Positions 31,412 to 44,510 of a stretch of DNA of 64,000 nt are shown piece after piece (position 1 is the stretch's first letter; each line of letters opens with the position of its first letter). A program made the position numbers and the translations under genes. Origin of the DNA: Agapanthus africanus (taxonomy: Eukaryota; Streptophyta; Magnoliopsida; Asparagales; Amaryllidaceae). Below the pieces are notes generated by a model. That model was not told the origin of the DNA, did no database searches, and saw only the letters and a list, made by a program, of their open reading frames with translations. Location of the stretch: NCBI GenBank assembly GCA_030015575.1, contig JASDDO010000016.1, forward strand, positions 456,582,141 through 456,646,140. Reading direction: 5' to 3'.

Positions 31412-34400
31412 GTTCAAAGCCAACATTTCCGGAGCAGGACGCCTGAGCTCAATCTTATAAAGACAGGCCTCGATCTTCCTACAGTGATTAACCCAAGAAT
31501 TGACGACACCTTCGCTGTGGAAGTTCGCGAGCATCGCCAGCATGAGATTAACCTCAGCAACAAAATCCGCAGCAGATGCGAAAGCCTTGGCGTTAAGATC
31601 CTCGACGAACTCACTTAACATTCGCAGGCTGTTCGCGGCACCTCTGGATGATGGGCATTTAACAAAGGGCCCTGCCGGCATTGGAATTCGAGACTTGAAG
31701 GGAACTAGAGTCGGTGCGACCGCTGCAAAACAAATCATAGTCAGATGTCGGCTCAAGAAATAAAGAGAATACACGAACAATAGAGTCTACTATACCAGCT
31801 GCAACAGGGGGCAGATCTGGGAGTACTGGTGGCGCGACGACACCCCCGTCCCCTCCTTCAATTTGTAAGGCTATAAGTAATACAAAGAAGAATTAGCAAT
31901 GACATGGCGGCCCATCGAAGAAAGGAAAAGACGTCGTTAAAAAAAACTATACTCACCGGCACCGGTAGGCAAAGTGACTTCCGACTAAAAGGAGAAGTGC
32001 GGGTTCAGCACTTGATACAGATGATCAAAGAGAACTCCTGCAAGATTACGATGATACATGGTCAGTAAACGAAAGATGCTGTCCCCTATTCAAATTAATC
32101 GCAAACCCATACCTTCCAGAATTTGAGAGGATATAAGAGGAGACAAAAGGACAGCAACCGTCAGAGCGGCAGCTGGTAATGCTTCTTCATATGGCACAAC
32201 CTCAGCGCTCACCACACCTATACTCGAAAGGAACAAAATGTCGTTAGAAGGGACCTAAAGGGATCGCAAAACGAAAAGAATGCAGCGATCTGAGACCTAC
32301 CAAACTGGTCATCAGCCAAAACTGCGACGGAAGCATCACCAAGCGTCGCGACTTCTTCGTTCTCATTTGGGGGGACAGTTTCAGCACCAGTGGCTTCATC
32401 CCCCGATTCTACGAGAGCCGTCGTGACACTCGCAATGTCGGGCGATGGCAGGGAACCGTAAGGGGAAACAGCGGCAATTGGAGCAGTCCCGGACTCCTAG
32501 GAAAGAGTAGCTATTTCAGGCTCAGCGGTTGCCGTTATCTCACCTGCTGCCTCATCGCCAAGACTTAGCCCTGCAGGATACAATATATGAGAATCTGAAG
32601 ATCAAACTCTAATAAAAGGACCCGGTGTTACGTTACCTTGAGGCGGCTTTTCGATTGCCTCCTGAGCCGCACGCAAAACCTGTCTACGAACGGTAGACAA
32701 GGCGGCTGGAGCATCTTCGGAGGAAATAGTGACGGATGGAATAGCGCTTGAGCCTGCACCTATAGCCAAAGCGGCATCATGTTCCTTAGTTGCGTGCTTT
32801 CTACGCTTCTTGTCGGCCTTGGCAGAGAGAAGTGACCTTCTCAAAGCCTCCGTCAAGGAGATGTCATCATCCGAACCAAGTTCTGCCTCTGGAGCCTCTA
32901 CGGCGTCCGTCATCGGCTGTTTGAGCGAAGCTTCTTTCGGCAATACTAGGGGAGCTGGGACTTCGGCAGCCGGCCTTGGGAGCGCCGCCGCGTCACTACT
33001 CGCGATCGGCACTGCACTTGGGATAACCTGAGTCAAGGTAGTCCCTGCAATAAGATGGAAAAGAAGAGTTAGTTTACCCATAAAAACGGGAATGGTGGCA
33101 CAGTGAGCCGAAATGTACCAATGCCCAAGGAAGCACGAAGCCTTTCCTCCTCTTCAAAAGTCTTGAGAGAAGCCGCGAGAGCTTCTTCAGTGGAGATGCC
33201 TGTTGAAGAAGAAGTGTCAGTCAAAGCAAAGATACGACTGAAGTCTATCTGACTGTGCAAGGGAGACCAGTCCTGCTTTGTGGCTAGCTAATCGCTCGGA
33301 AGCTGTAATAGCAGCCTCTAGATCAGTATCATCCGGCTCCATGAATAAGCCTTCGTTGGTCCCGTATTCACTTATGTCCTCGTTGTAAGGAGCATGAGGC
33401 TCCTGGCCGAATGCAACGTCTACTGAGAGTATTGACTTCTTTCTCTTCTGCGAGCGAGTGCCGGTAGCCGCTAGCATAAGTTTATGCTTGGTGGGCACCT
33501 TTGGGCGACGAGTCCCGATCTCCGCACCCAAGACGGACTCGGGAGACGCCACTGCCACCGTTTTCACGGGAGCACGAGAAAGGGGAAGCTCAGATATGGC
33601 GCGCGGGACCACAATCGCAGCAGCCTCTCTTAAGGGAGGATGAACGATGGTCCGCTGCTTTAGGGGAACGGTCGGATTACTAGCCGGGGCTGCACCCTTG
33701 CGATCAAGCAACAGTCGCTTCTCCTCCTTGATAACAGCACCCATCGCGTGTTGATACCACGCCATGTATACGTTCAGGGCTTTCGGAACAAAACTCGGCT
33801 CACTGATGAAGAAATTGGACACTGTGTTTAGGCGCATGAAGTGGTGTAAAGCGCTCCGGATGCCCTCTTCAGTATTAACCGATTCTGCCAAGAATGCCTC
33901 GAGCGGGACGCCCTGATTATAACTTGATTGCTGGACAAAGCGGTGGGGTTTATATATCATGATCAAAACTGAGTCGTTCTGCCTGAACACCAAGTAGCCC
34001 GGCCCAATCGAGTACAAATGGAGAATCTCCCGAGCTTTCAAGGTAGAAGCTCAGTCCTTAAAGGTGTCCCGCAGCGGCTGCACCGTTTTAGCGGATTCCT
34101 TACCGATGGTCATGACCTTATTAACAAAGGTCATGCCGTCCCCGACTGTACGCGGGCGAAGAATCACACCCCGAGCATCTCACTGACTTGGCTCCACAGT
34201 GGAAGCATCGACCAGCCGCATGATCCGTGGAAAATTGCAAGTTTCATAGAAATGGGGCCGCTTGTGCATTCCAAAAGCACCGAGCACATGCAGCTCGAGC
34301 CATGAAGTAAAATAATGCATCGGGAATTTCACAGGCTGCACCCCCGGTTGAGTAGTGTCGGCCGCCAAGCTAAGGCCATGATACAAATGAGCCAGCACGG

Positions 34401-35478
34401 CAATCCCAACAGCGACATGTCTCCCTTCAATCATCCGATGAGCTGGGTAGAAGACAGACGGCCTCATATAGCGAGAGTGCATGGGAAGCGCGAACCAGCT
34501 TAATCACAAACCAAGGAACCCTAGAAAGAACGCTTCTTCATTAATGTCCTGAGGGGCGATTTCTGAAAAGGGGACGACCGCGACGTTTGGAAGGAAGAAA
34601 CTCTTTTGATCAGCTTCTGTTATTGGCCGTCTATCCAAGCCAAAACCGAAAGGATCATCAAGTTTGGCAAACCTTTCCACATGGCTTCCAGATTCAAGAA
34701 ATAGGCCCTCGTAAATGTTTAGCACATCGATCAAGCTGGGGAATCAGTGCTGAATGGCATTCTCTGGGGTTAGACCCGTCATCACCAGTCGGGTAGAGAA
34801 AATATACTCGTCACGGGGCAAGTCCTCATAATGCTCCCCTATGATAGGCAAGCCGGAGATATCCGCAAACTCCTCCAAAGAAATGGAAACTTCCCGATCT
34901 AGCATAAGGAAGGTGTGAGTTGGAACGTTCCATTGTTCCAAAAAGGCTTTGACCCACCATGCTGGAGGTATGGAATACTGGAACGGAGAAGCATAAATCG
35001 CGGGGTACAACCCGAGCCTCAGCAGCTCTGACTTCTTTGCTGATAAGATGTATCGGGCCCACTGCAGATATCCAACTGAGTGACGGGAAGTCAAGCCTAT
35101 GTTGTATGGCTGTCCCCAAGGGCGCGACTCACCCTGGCATATACGCCGTCCTAGAATGTCCAAAACCATTGGCGGTTGTACAGGTATTGCAGCCATAGAG
35201 GGCTGAAGGCAACCCTCTGAAGTCCAATTAACCACCTCCACGGTATAGTTCACCAGGGGTACATCGGCATAATGAATCGCCGAAATGGCCTCTGAAGGTG
35301 TTGCGCAAGAGAAGCTACGCCGACCCATGATGATCCGATTGTACCATGTTCCCTATAAATGGAGATTCTTTCGCTCTTGGTCCTGATCCTTGATCAGTGC
35401 GAAAACTTCTCGGTCTACTGGCGCTGCAGCGAACCCACTTTCTAAACGGACAAAGGGAAACGAAGTATCGAAAGACAT
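31412..35478 (-). pseudogene. Antisense plant-mobile-domain (PMD) gene of element C, decayed
   Basis: Read on the minus strand from an ATG at 35478 (MSFDTSFPFVR). The N-terminal half is PMD-like: WWVKAFLEQWNVPTHTF, then ISLEEFADISGLPIIG (about 34900-34850), followed by HLYHGLSLAADTTQPGVQP (about 34360) and KPHRFVQQSSYNQGVP (about 33920). The C-terminal half is low complexity and charged (KADKKRRKH, about 32805). Introns: 33045-33118 (74 bp, GTACAT to TTGCAG) splits a Gly codon between SLGI and TTLTQV; another ends at 33200; a donor stands at 32636. Breaks: TAG at 35353-35355 and TGA at 34504-34506, both where B has Trp, TGA at 34744-34746, and more. The 3' end is lost by deletion at 31412. 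PMD proteins are known as host genes and as extra genes in plant transposons; the role here is unknown. Confidence 0.75.
33045..33118 (-). other. Intron in the antisense PMD gene of C
   Basis: GT-AG intron of 74 bp, donor GGCATTG/GTACAT, acceptor CTTATTGCAG/GGACTACC. Joining the exons gives GIG then TTLTQV. Element B has an intron at the same codon and phase (55634-55712). A spliced gene on the minus strand of a plus-strand retroelement is only tolerated because the genomic RNA does not see these sites as GT-AG. Confidence 0.75.
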
Positions 35479-35648
35479 GGTTCCTGCGCAAAAAAGAGCA
35501 AAAAATTAGCCGTCAATGCTACAGCTCAAGTCCTGGCACTTGGTATTTTAATTTCGTACCGCACTGCAATGCAGTGAAAAGGGACCAAAGGGGACCCACT
35601 TAATCTTGATGACAGTTCATCATTAATAAAACAGTCTCATCATTTGAT

Positions 35649-35653
35649 GAGAC
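35649..35653. repeat. Target-site duplication of element D, left copy (GAGAC)
   Basis: GAGAC precedes TGTTTACCC. The same five bases follow the AACA end of the other LTR at 48776-48780, which proves that 35654-48775 is a single insertion in C. Confidence 0.92.
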
Positions 35654-37840
35654 TGTTTACCCAATAAGAGCAAGGCTCTGTTCAAATTCCAAGGCGGGAA
35701 ACGAAGCAACGCTTCTGTTTCCCCCAATCAGAGCAAAGCTCGGCCTTGAGATTAAAGTTAAAATTAAAGTTAAAATAATTGAAGCAACGCTTCAGCTGAC
35801 TTGCGCAGTTGCGCTGCGCGACACGTGTCAGCGCAGTGCGCTGCGCTCTGCGCTGCGCGACACGTGTCAAGCACAGGTGCGCTTGCGCCAACTGTGCCAG
35901 CGCTAAAACAGAATTAAAATTCCAGAAAGATCTTTCCGATCTTATTAAAACAATAAGATTCTCTTCTGTAAAACAGAAGCCCTTGGATCAGAAATCCAAC
36001 GGTGGGGAAAAATCCCTGAATCACTCAGAGAAAGATCTCTTTAACTGATTGAACAAATCAATTGGCACTATATAAAGGCCCCTAGACTCCAAGTCTAAAA
36101 GACATTGACACAGAGAGAACTCACAGAAATCTTCTGAAAACTTTGAGAAAGAACTCAGAAAAAGAAAAAGGCAAACCTTTGAAAAGAAGAATTTCTTCTA
36201 AAAAGATCAATGATCTAAAAACAAGATCAAGATCTTAAATAAAAAAAGAAAAGAAAATATCAAATAATAAGAATAAAAAAAAGAAGTTATATACTTCTTT
36301 ATTAGATCTTTTGATCTACATATAAAGGCATAGCCTTTTGATGATCCATTGGTTCTTTAAATCATGAGGTAAAACCTCTTGAAACTTTCTTTGATCTAAA
36401 TTTGATTAAGAAATTAAACAGTGCCCCGCACTTGTAAAATTTACACTGTTGCGCTCTTGGGTTGGCGCAAGCCACTAGAGAGCAACACGTGTCAGCCCCA
36501 GAACAAACTGCGCCTTGCGCTTTACAAAAATGAACAAACTGCACCTTGCGCTTTACAAAAATGAGCATTGCGCTCTTGGATTGGCGCAACTCACCAGAGC
36601 GTGCCACGTGTCAGCAGCGCACTGCGCTTTGCGCTCACCAGAGCATGACACGTGTCACCTCCACATGAGTTTTCGCCTTATGCTGGCGCAAAGCGCCTAA
36701 CAGGCCACGTGGCTCACTGTCAGAATATTAAATGCAGCGCATTATTAAGGGGTAGAGCCCAATTAAGAGGTCCAATAGACCAAAACAAATGCTCTGCATT
36801 ATAAAAAATGGGTAAAGCCCAAACAAAGGTCTGTCGGACCAAAACAGATGCTGTGCATCATTTAAAAAAGGGCAGAGCCCAAATAAAGGTCTAATAGACC
36901 AAACAAAAATGCCATGCATTATTAAACAGGGGCAGAGCCCTAGTAAAGGCCTAACAGGCCAAATGCAGATAAAACGTTGAACATTTTCAACTGGACTTAG
37001 CCCAATTCTGGTCGTAAGTCCTCAAATTAAATTGAACCGAGCACGACTGCTCTCTCAAATCAATTTACACCCGGTCCAAGGGTACATCTCTGAACTCCTC
37101 TGATATTTGTCGTTGTAATTCTTCAACGTCGTCAGAGAGGTGACAGGTCCCGATAACCACACATCAATATGGACTGTGGAGTCCTTAAACTCATGGACTG
37201 ACGCGTCCTTAAACTCATGGACTAATGGGTCCTTAAACTAACATTTGTCCCCAAAACGGGAATGATGGACCACTATGTCCCTAAACTGGAACAATAGAGC
37301 CCAAACGCTCTTTTGTCGGATCTAAACGATCCCGTTAAGTTGATCTTAGTCTCAAACTGGACTAACATATCCTTAACAAACGTTTAAATTGATCTTAGCC
37401 TCAAATATGGCTAACGTATCCTTAAACTAAAACCCCAAACCCAAATCTAAGAAAATACGGATTTGGACTAATCCACGTCCTACGGGCGACAACATAAATT
37501 AGTCTCCGTATACAATCCACGGGCAACCACAAACAAAACAAACACCCACGACACGAAGTGAAATTCTGGAGAAGGAGAAAGTTGTTACCGCGATGCGGTA
37601 GCGTAATTAACTGCAGGGGCTTGCGCCTGCAGGGAAGAGCGTCCCCACAATCAAAAACCCCTCGAACGAGGGGGAATCTGACGAAGTCTGCTATATCGGC
37701 CGCATCCGTCTAAACCTCCGATACACGGTGCCATAAATCAACTTGGCATCTTCGGAGAGGTGGACGGATAAAACCAAATACCATTTGCCCCGAATCTCAG
37801 GCAAGACGTCCATGTCTTGGCCGCTATTCGGAGGGGAACA
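35654..37840 (+). repeat. 5' LTR of element D (2187 bp)
   Basis: TGTTTACCCAATAAGAGC to GAGGGGAACA. A degenerate copy of the LTR start (TGTTTCCCCCAATCAGAGC, 35727) lies 70 bases inside it. It has repeats with CGCTGCGCGACACGTGTCAG (35810-35890), TATA at 36069, ACACGTGTC-type G-boxes (36480-36680), repeated AAGGTCTAATAGACC-like palindromes (36750-36960), GGAC-N6-GTCC units (37185-37290) and the hairpin cluster (37580-37675). Confidence 0.92.
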
Positions 37841-37841
37841 G

Positions 37842-37862
37842 ATTCTGGCACGCCCGGTGGGA
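37842..37862 (+). promoter_or_regulatory. Primer-binding site of element D
   Basis: ATTCTGGCACGCCCGGTGGG, the least altered copy among B, C and D, one base after the LTR. Confidence 0.78.
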
Positions 37863-37988
37863 CCTCTTCCTCTTTCCACTCCACACTTCGTGTGTCGTGT
37901 TCGCGAACGAATCGCAATTTGCTGTGGTTGCCTGTGGATTCGAGGTATTAAGATTTGGTGTTTTGCTCCGTGCAGAGAGCAGAAATCA

Positions 37989-40900
37989 ATGGCTTCAAAC
38001 TGCACTACCTGCAACTGCAACTCTCGCTTCGTCCTTGCTGGAGGAGCGACTTATGGGCCCCAAGCGGCCTCCTTTTTCAAGATGCCAGTGGAGCAGGTAA
38101 CTCAAGCCACTGCTGGACTATTCTTCGGGACCATACTCCCACCGATGAGCTTCAATGCCCCAATGACATCGCAAGAAGCACCAAAGAAGCCGGTCTTTGA
38201 TCGACTTACCACTGCCGCGAGCCCTCTCAACGGGTCGCCCAACTTCAATACCTCAGTTTTCAACAGACTGGGCCAGAACGTCTACAAGCTCGCGATACCC
38301 GAAGCTGCCATCCCAAAGCGGATAGCCATCCCGGCTCAAGCGGACGAAATCATTGAAAAGGCTTCTCCTTCCAAGAAGTCAGTTTTTACAAGGCTACCCA
38401 TTCCGGTTTCTGCTCCAGGCGAGGTCCTCAAAGCTGCTTCCCCTGCCCAGAGGGGGCATGATGAAGTCACCCTTATAACTGAAACAACACCATCTGCGCG
38501 ACATGCTCGCTGTCGTCAATGACGCCGAGTACGGAAGGCTGGGGGGCAGCTCTCCGTCTGGATTTACTCCACCAGCTCCAACAATGGAGATCGATACTGT
38601 TGTTCCAACCGGGAACAGCTTTGAATTGCTGAACAAAGTGCGCAGGAACTCTCCTACCGCCGTGCTGAAAAGATCTCCTCCACCCATGGAGAATGTTATA
38701 AGAACGAAGCCGGAGCAGTCCCCTCAGCGGCTTTCTTCCAAAATTTACAAAGTCTGGCGACAGGTCCAGGAGTCGGTGGTTGATCAAGATTACCTTCGCC
38801 GACAGAAAAAGGCGAAGGTTCAGCAGGAAAAGAACCGTCCTGTCAAACCACAAAAGACGACGGCTACTTGGGTGCCCGCTGCAATGGCCCCCTCGACTTC
38901 AACTGCTCAAAAGGGGAGGAAGCCAAAGAAAGCCCCTGTGACTGCGGCAAATCGCAAAGACATTGAATCTAAATGTCCCAAGTCTGGGGGCATGGTGGTG
39001 CACACTGTCTATATGGCACCCGGAAAAGAGGATAGCCGTATCTCCACAGGTCACGGACCACTTACGCGATCCATGACAAAAGCCCAAGAACAGCAGCAGA
39101 AGCTTCAGGAGATGATGACTGTGATGGTCGCACTTACCGGGCCAAAAGAAAGCTCGGAGGTATCATCAGAACAGCGTCACGAACAAGAAACTGACGCTGA
39201 CTTCCTACGCAGAGTCCTCGAAAAGAAGGACAGAGAGGCAGCAGAACAAGCTGCCAATATAAAACAAATGGCGCTTCTCTTCCAAGACATGGTAGGGAAG
39301 ATGTTACAGCCTGACCCTCCAGCTGAAGTCCCTCCAATCATTGTTGAAGACGATAAAGAAGAGACATCTAATCCTCTTCTGGCTCATTCAGCAGCCAAGG
39401 AGGAAACTATCTCCAAGGCCGCCCTAGATGATTATATTGCTCAGCAGATAGGGGTTCACCAGGCAAATGAAGCGGCTGGCCAAGTTGTCAAGACCGGACG
39501 ACCCTATCCGGGTTGGTATGACCAAATCAGTTACCCGCCGGGATATACGATCCTTAAATTCCATGTGTACAAGGGGAAAGGGAATCCACATCAGCATGTC
39601 GCTCAATTCAGAGCCTTATGCGGCAACACTGGAGGCGATGACAAACTGTTGCTTCGCTAATTCGTCGGCAGCTTAGCAGAAACGGCCTTTGAATGGTATT
39701 CGGAGCTACTTAACGACTGTCAAAACATTTGCGGAGATGGAGCTACTGTTTACACAAAGATTCGCGAGTGCTAGTGAACGCACCCCAATTACAACACTGA
39801 TTAATGCCAGGGTAAGGCTAGGCGAGACGTGGGTTCAGTACGCGACACGATGGCAGAATCTGTGGTCGAAATGTGAACAGCGCATCGAAGAAGCACCCGC
39901 GGTAGGCATGTTCGTGGGCACCCTAGACCCTCATGCAACTGTTTCACAGTTCATGATGTTCTTTAAACCGACCATGTTCTAGGCTTTAATTGATAAGCTA
40001 GCCCAGATGGATCAAATGGGTCACAGACCGTCTCCTCCGAAGCCGGAATCCCGAAACGACAAGGGTAAAGGGAAAGTGACCTTCACTGCGAACACCCAAC
40101 AGCAGCCCAGTGCCCCAAAGCTAGTGGATAAACTGGTAGAGAGACGGCGGTATTATAATGAGAAAATGAAGCGCCCTTACTCATTCCCGCGGGATAAAAC
40201 GAAGAGGCTATTCGAACTAGCGGTGCGCAATAAGCTTATCTATCTCCCGAATCCAAGGAGACCACCGCAACCCAGCGAGGTGAATAATCCCAATTATTGC
40301 CCTTACCACCAAACGGTAAGTCACCCAATCGAGGATTGCTTCGTCTTTAAGGGATGGATTGAAGACCAATACCTACAGGGCAAGTTTGCGCTGTCTGAAA
40401 AGTGGAAAGTAAACCCACCACAGCCGCACACTCCAAAGAAGATGGACACGCCGGGGGAAACTTGCTCTTTTATTGAAGAAGCTCCATGGGAGGTCGTGCT
40501 TTCAGCCAAAACGAATAGAATGCTGAATGATCTCCAAACATGCCCGGCGATCAGGCGGAAGAACCCGTCAGAACCTGAGATCATTGAAGGGATGTTAAAA
40601 CCGCGTCCAACTCCAAGGATTGGTGGGGATAGCCAAAGTGTTCACACCCAGCCGTCGAAATCTTCGAAAAAGAAGAAGAGATCCAAAAAACCCGTGAAGC
40701 CTGGCGACAAACGCACGGACCTGCAGAAACAAATCGACGCACTGGAAGAGTACAACCAGAAAGCGCGAACCCCAATCACGCTCCAAGAGTTTCTCAGCCA
40801 CGTCCTTGAAGACAGAGATGATGGAGAAGACTCATCAGATGGATCTGAGAATTACGTGGCAAGTTGTCATGTGATCTCTCATTCGTCGATAGATGATAAA

Positions 40901-42033
40901 GAAGCTCCTTGCACCGAGAAACCGAGGGGGGTCCTGAAACAGAACTTCTATGGCCGTCAGACGAGATGATCGATGCCTTCCTGAATGAGATTCGTCTGAA
41001 AAGTAAAGCCAATCAGGAGCGTGAGATGGCCATATTGGAAGGAGCCAAACGCCGGCGACTAGACGAAAGAGTCGAAGCACTCCCGTCAAATCAAGAGACA
41101 TGTGCTGCGGATAAAAACAAATTCAAGACGAGGAAAAGGTTTGCTAAAGCCATATCAATGGGAATGAAGCTACCACCCTCTGAAGAAAATACTCTCGGTG
41201 GAGTAGAGATGCATCCTAATTACTGCTTATATCATCAGAAGATCGCATATCCTACTGAAGACTGTGACTCCTTTAAGTGTTGGTGGCAAGGGTATATCGC
41301 TCATAGGCAACACGTCAACAGAACAAAGCGGGAAGCTCGTAGACAGTGAAAAAATACAACAGATGAGCATAAAAGAGTTGCTAGCAATTGTCATAGGGAT
41401 GATCCCGGGGGATCACGAGTTCTCACCTTCGGGGGAGACTCCGACGAAAAAGTAGCCTTCGGCCCTCTCTTCAAGGAATCCATCTCTGAAGAATTGAAAA
41501 ATTGCGAGAACATTCAGCCGTGCAATTGCGCGATACCCAGAGAGAATCTCGGACCCACAAACAACGGAGCGAACAAAAAGGATAAAGGAAAGGGGAAAAC
41601 GGCCTTCGTCGCCAACACTCAACAACAATCGAGTGGCCCTAGACCGGTTGTTCGCCAAAACAACAAGCGGCAACCCCTCTATGAGAGGTTGAAACGTCCT
41701 TACTCGTTTCCCCAGGATGAAACAAGGAGGCTGTTCGAAGTGGCAGTGCACAACAGGCTTATCACTCTACCGGAGCCGAAACACCAGCTACAACTGAATG
41801 ATGTCAACAATCCTAATTACTGCCCTTACCACCAAGTATTGGGCCATCCGATCGAAAACTGCTATGTTTTCAAAAACCGGGTTGAAGACCAATACCAACA
41901 GGGCAAGTTCGCGTTGTCCGAAAACTGGAAGGTGAGCCTGCCACAACCACATGCTCCGAGAAAGATGGATATGCCGGGGGAATCATGCTCATTCATAGGG
42001 AAAGCCTCATCGACCGAAAAGTCAGTAAACTAG
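37989..42033 (+). pseudogene. Element D gag (Tat type), few breaks
   Basis: The ATG at 37989 begins MASNCTTCNCN. The frame runs to a stop at 38520, continues shifted from 38503 to 39660 (stop in LLLR/FVGS), then 39689-39982, 40007-40969 and on to 42033. Blocks: N-terminal repeats of the type KKPVFDRL, TSVFNRL and KKSVFTRL (38190-38400), CPKSGGMVVHTVYM (about 38975), capsid-like domain FHVYKGKGNPHQHVAQF to MFVGTLDPHATVSQF (39560-39955), and three zinc-knuckle modules (YCPYHQTVSHPIEDC about 40297, YCLYHQKIAYPTEDC about 41222 with one His changed, YCPYHQVLGHPIENC about 41818). The third module repeats about 90 residues of the first (KRPYSFP, NNPNYCPYHQ). It ends without protease or RT. Confidence 0.87.
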
Positions 42034-42369
42034 AGATTCGTCTCAAATACGGCGACATTGGACCACTATGTCCTAAAACTGGCGAAAGACCGAAACGTCG
42101 TTAAACTAACAATGGACCACTATGTCCTAAAACAGGCTGTGGACCGCAATGTCCTAAAACTTGCAAATGACCGAAACGTCGTTAAACTACTACCAACCCG
42201 CGGCATCCCCAGGCTGACGTGATATAAAAAAAAGAAATAATATTAAAAAAACGGTATGTCCATAAGCAAAATGGGCATGGATGAAAACCCGAAAGAGCTC
42301 CGTGAGTAAAAACAGCAAGACTGCCGGCGAGTGTTTGTGAAAACCCGAAAGGGCGCAACCTCGTTAAAA

Positions 42370-42900
42370 GACACTTACAGGGTCCTCTCGACCTTCTAAG
42401 GAGAAACCACCCGCGTGAGATCCTTACGACTCACAAGGGAGCAATACACTTAAGGATCCCCACGATTCCTAAGGAGAAAATACACTTGCGAGAATCTCAC
42501 GACTCGTAAGGAGAACTCTCTTATGGGACCCTCACGGCTCATAAGATTTGAAAGTCTTAAGTTATAGAAACCTTAACCTGTTCTTAAGCAACCCCCACAA
42601 CCTTCGATATGGCCTTACAAGTGGCTCAATACTGACCCTTATATACAATCCACGAGCGTGAATAAACATCTCCCTAACCAAGTCCCATCCATGACTGGGG
42701 ATCTGTTCGTACAGTGAACAACCATTGTAAGTCCTCTCGACTTATAAGGAGAAAACCCTTTTGTAAGATCCTTACGACTTACAGGGGAACATAGACTTAG
42801 GAATCCTCACGATCCCTAAGGAGAAAACACACCTACGAGATCCTCACGACTTGTAGGGAGAAATACCTTTGTGGGACCCTTACGGCTCATGAAGTCAAAA
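42370..42900 (+). repeat. Hairpin array with conserved loop, element D, first block
   Basis: Two runs of five units. Examples: stem CTTGCGAG with CTCGTAAG, loop AATCTCACGA (about 42483); stem GTGAG with CTCAC, loop ATCCTTACGA (about 42415); stem CTTAGG with CCTAAG around ATCCTCACGAT (about 42800); stem CCTACGAG with CTTGTAGG, loop ATCCTCACGA (about 42833). The runs are separated by a segment with TATACAATCCACGAGC (42642). Confidence 0.78.
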
Positions 42901-43519
42901 GCCTTAGTCGACGGGATCCTAACCCTGTTCGCTAAGCCACCTTTGTTCGACATCGGCAGAGGCAAATGATGATTCGCTCCTGGCAATATCCCAGTTGTAG
43001 CGATGCTGATGCCTAAACCGGTATCAAATTCCAAGCCCTTTCATGGCAAATGATGATTCGCTACTGGCAATATTCCAGTCGTAGCGATACTAATGCTGAG
43101 ATTGGCACCAGATTCCAAGTTCCACACTTGCGATAGAAAAATCTGCGAGCCGCACATGCATACGAAATAGCCGAAATGATGGGGCAACTTGCAATAAAAA
43201 GCAGCAAGTATAAAAATGTACGCATACAAAAACAGCCGAAATGATTGGGCAACTCGCAATAAAAAGCAGCGAGTGAAAATAAATAGCCGAAATGATTGGG
43301 CACCATGAAAAATAGCCGAAATGATCGGGCAATCGCGACCTTCGCGATATAAAAGCTGAAATGATAGATCATCGCGGAAATAAAATAATAAAAAAAGAAA
43401 TGAATGAAACTTTTGCCCTACAGGCGATATCATAGCAATCCCTGTATACAATCTAAGAGCACAAACAAAAAAGGAAGCACATCTTCCCTCCCCATGCTCC
43501 ATCAGAAAACAGGAGCCAA

Positions 43520-44510
43520 GTCTCGACGGCAAGTCATATAAAGCCTGAAAGACAATCAGAGATCACCTTGCACCAGTGCGGAGTGGTCACGACCTCGACG
43601 TTCGTCTCGATACAGCAGACGGGATGTCACCCCAGCATTCTCCCTCCAACAGGATTCGGACATGACAAAGCAAACGAAGCGAAGGCCAAATTCCTAGCTT
43701 CAGGGTCTTAACGGCAAGTCATATAAAGCCTGAAAGACAATTGGAGATCATCTTGCACCAGTGCGGAGTGGTCGCCACCTCGACGTTCGTCTTGATACAG
43801 CAGACGAGATGTCACCACAGCGTTCTTCCCCCAGCAGGATTCGGACGCGCCAAAGCAAATGAAGCAAAAGGCCAAATTCCTAGCTTCAGGGTCTTGACGG
43901 CAAGTCATATAAAGCCTGAAAGACATTCGGAGATCATCTCGCACCAGTGCGGAATGGTCACCACCTCGACGTTCGTCTCGACACAGCAGACGCAACATCA
44001 CCAAAAGGAGCCACGGCAAAGTCCCTAGTTCCAAACCTTGACGGTTCACCAACAACCTAGAGACAGCCGCGACATTCGTCTCGATATAGAGGACGTAATG
44101 CCAGCAAACGAAGCGAAGGCCAAATTCCTAGCTTCAGGGTCTTAACGGCAAGTCATATAAAGCCTGAAAGACAATCGGAGATCATCTTGCACCAGTGCGG
44201 AGTGGTCACCACCTCGACATTCGTCTCGATACAGCAGACAAGATGTCACCCCAGCGTTCTTCCTCCAACAGGATTCAGACGCGACAATCAAACAGCAGAG
44301 CCATGGCAAAGTCCCTAGTTCCAAACCTCGACGGTTCACCAACAACCTAGAAACAACCGCGACATTCGTCTCGATATAGAGGACGTAATGCCAGCAAACG
44401 AAGCAAAGGCCAAATTCCTAGCTTCAGGGTCTTGACGGCAAGTCATGTAAAGCCTGAAAGACTATCGGAGATCATCCCACACCAGCGTGGAGTGGTTATG
44501 ACTCATCGGG
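43520..44510 (+). repeat. Minisatellite of about 190 bp, element D
   Basis: Five units, some partly deleted, start near 43515, 43708, 43896, 44142 and 44432 with CTTGACGGCAAGTCATATAA or a variant. They continue with CACCAGTGCGGAGTGGTCAC and GACGTTCGTCTCGA. Related units are found in B at 52820-52910. Confidence 0.8.

Noticed and set aside
31241-31780. Minus-strand ORF crossing the LTR/interior border of C as a separate gene
   Set aside because: Its second half is LTR and PBS sequence read through after the deletion; only the first part is homologous to the PMD gene of B.
37658-37673. CCCCTCG-AA-CGAGGGG as a bacterial-type terminator
   Set aside because: No T-run follows and the DNA is plant retrotransposon; it is one hairpin of the conserved LTR cassette.
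43041-43532. Overlapping minus-strand ORFs of 80-163 codons in the 3' region of D
   Set aside because: They follow tandem repeats with ATAGCCGAAATGATTGGGCA, overlap one another in different frames, and have no counterpart conserved in B.
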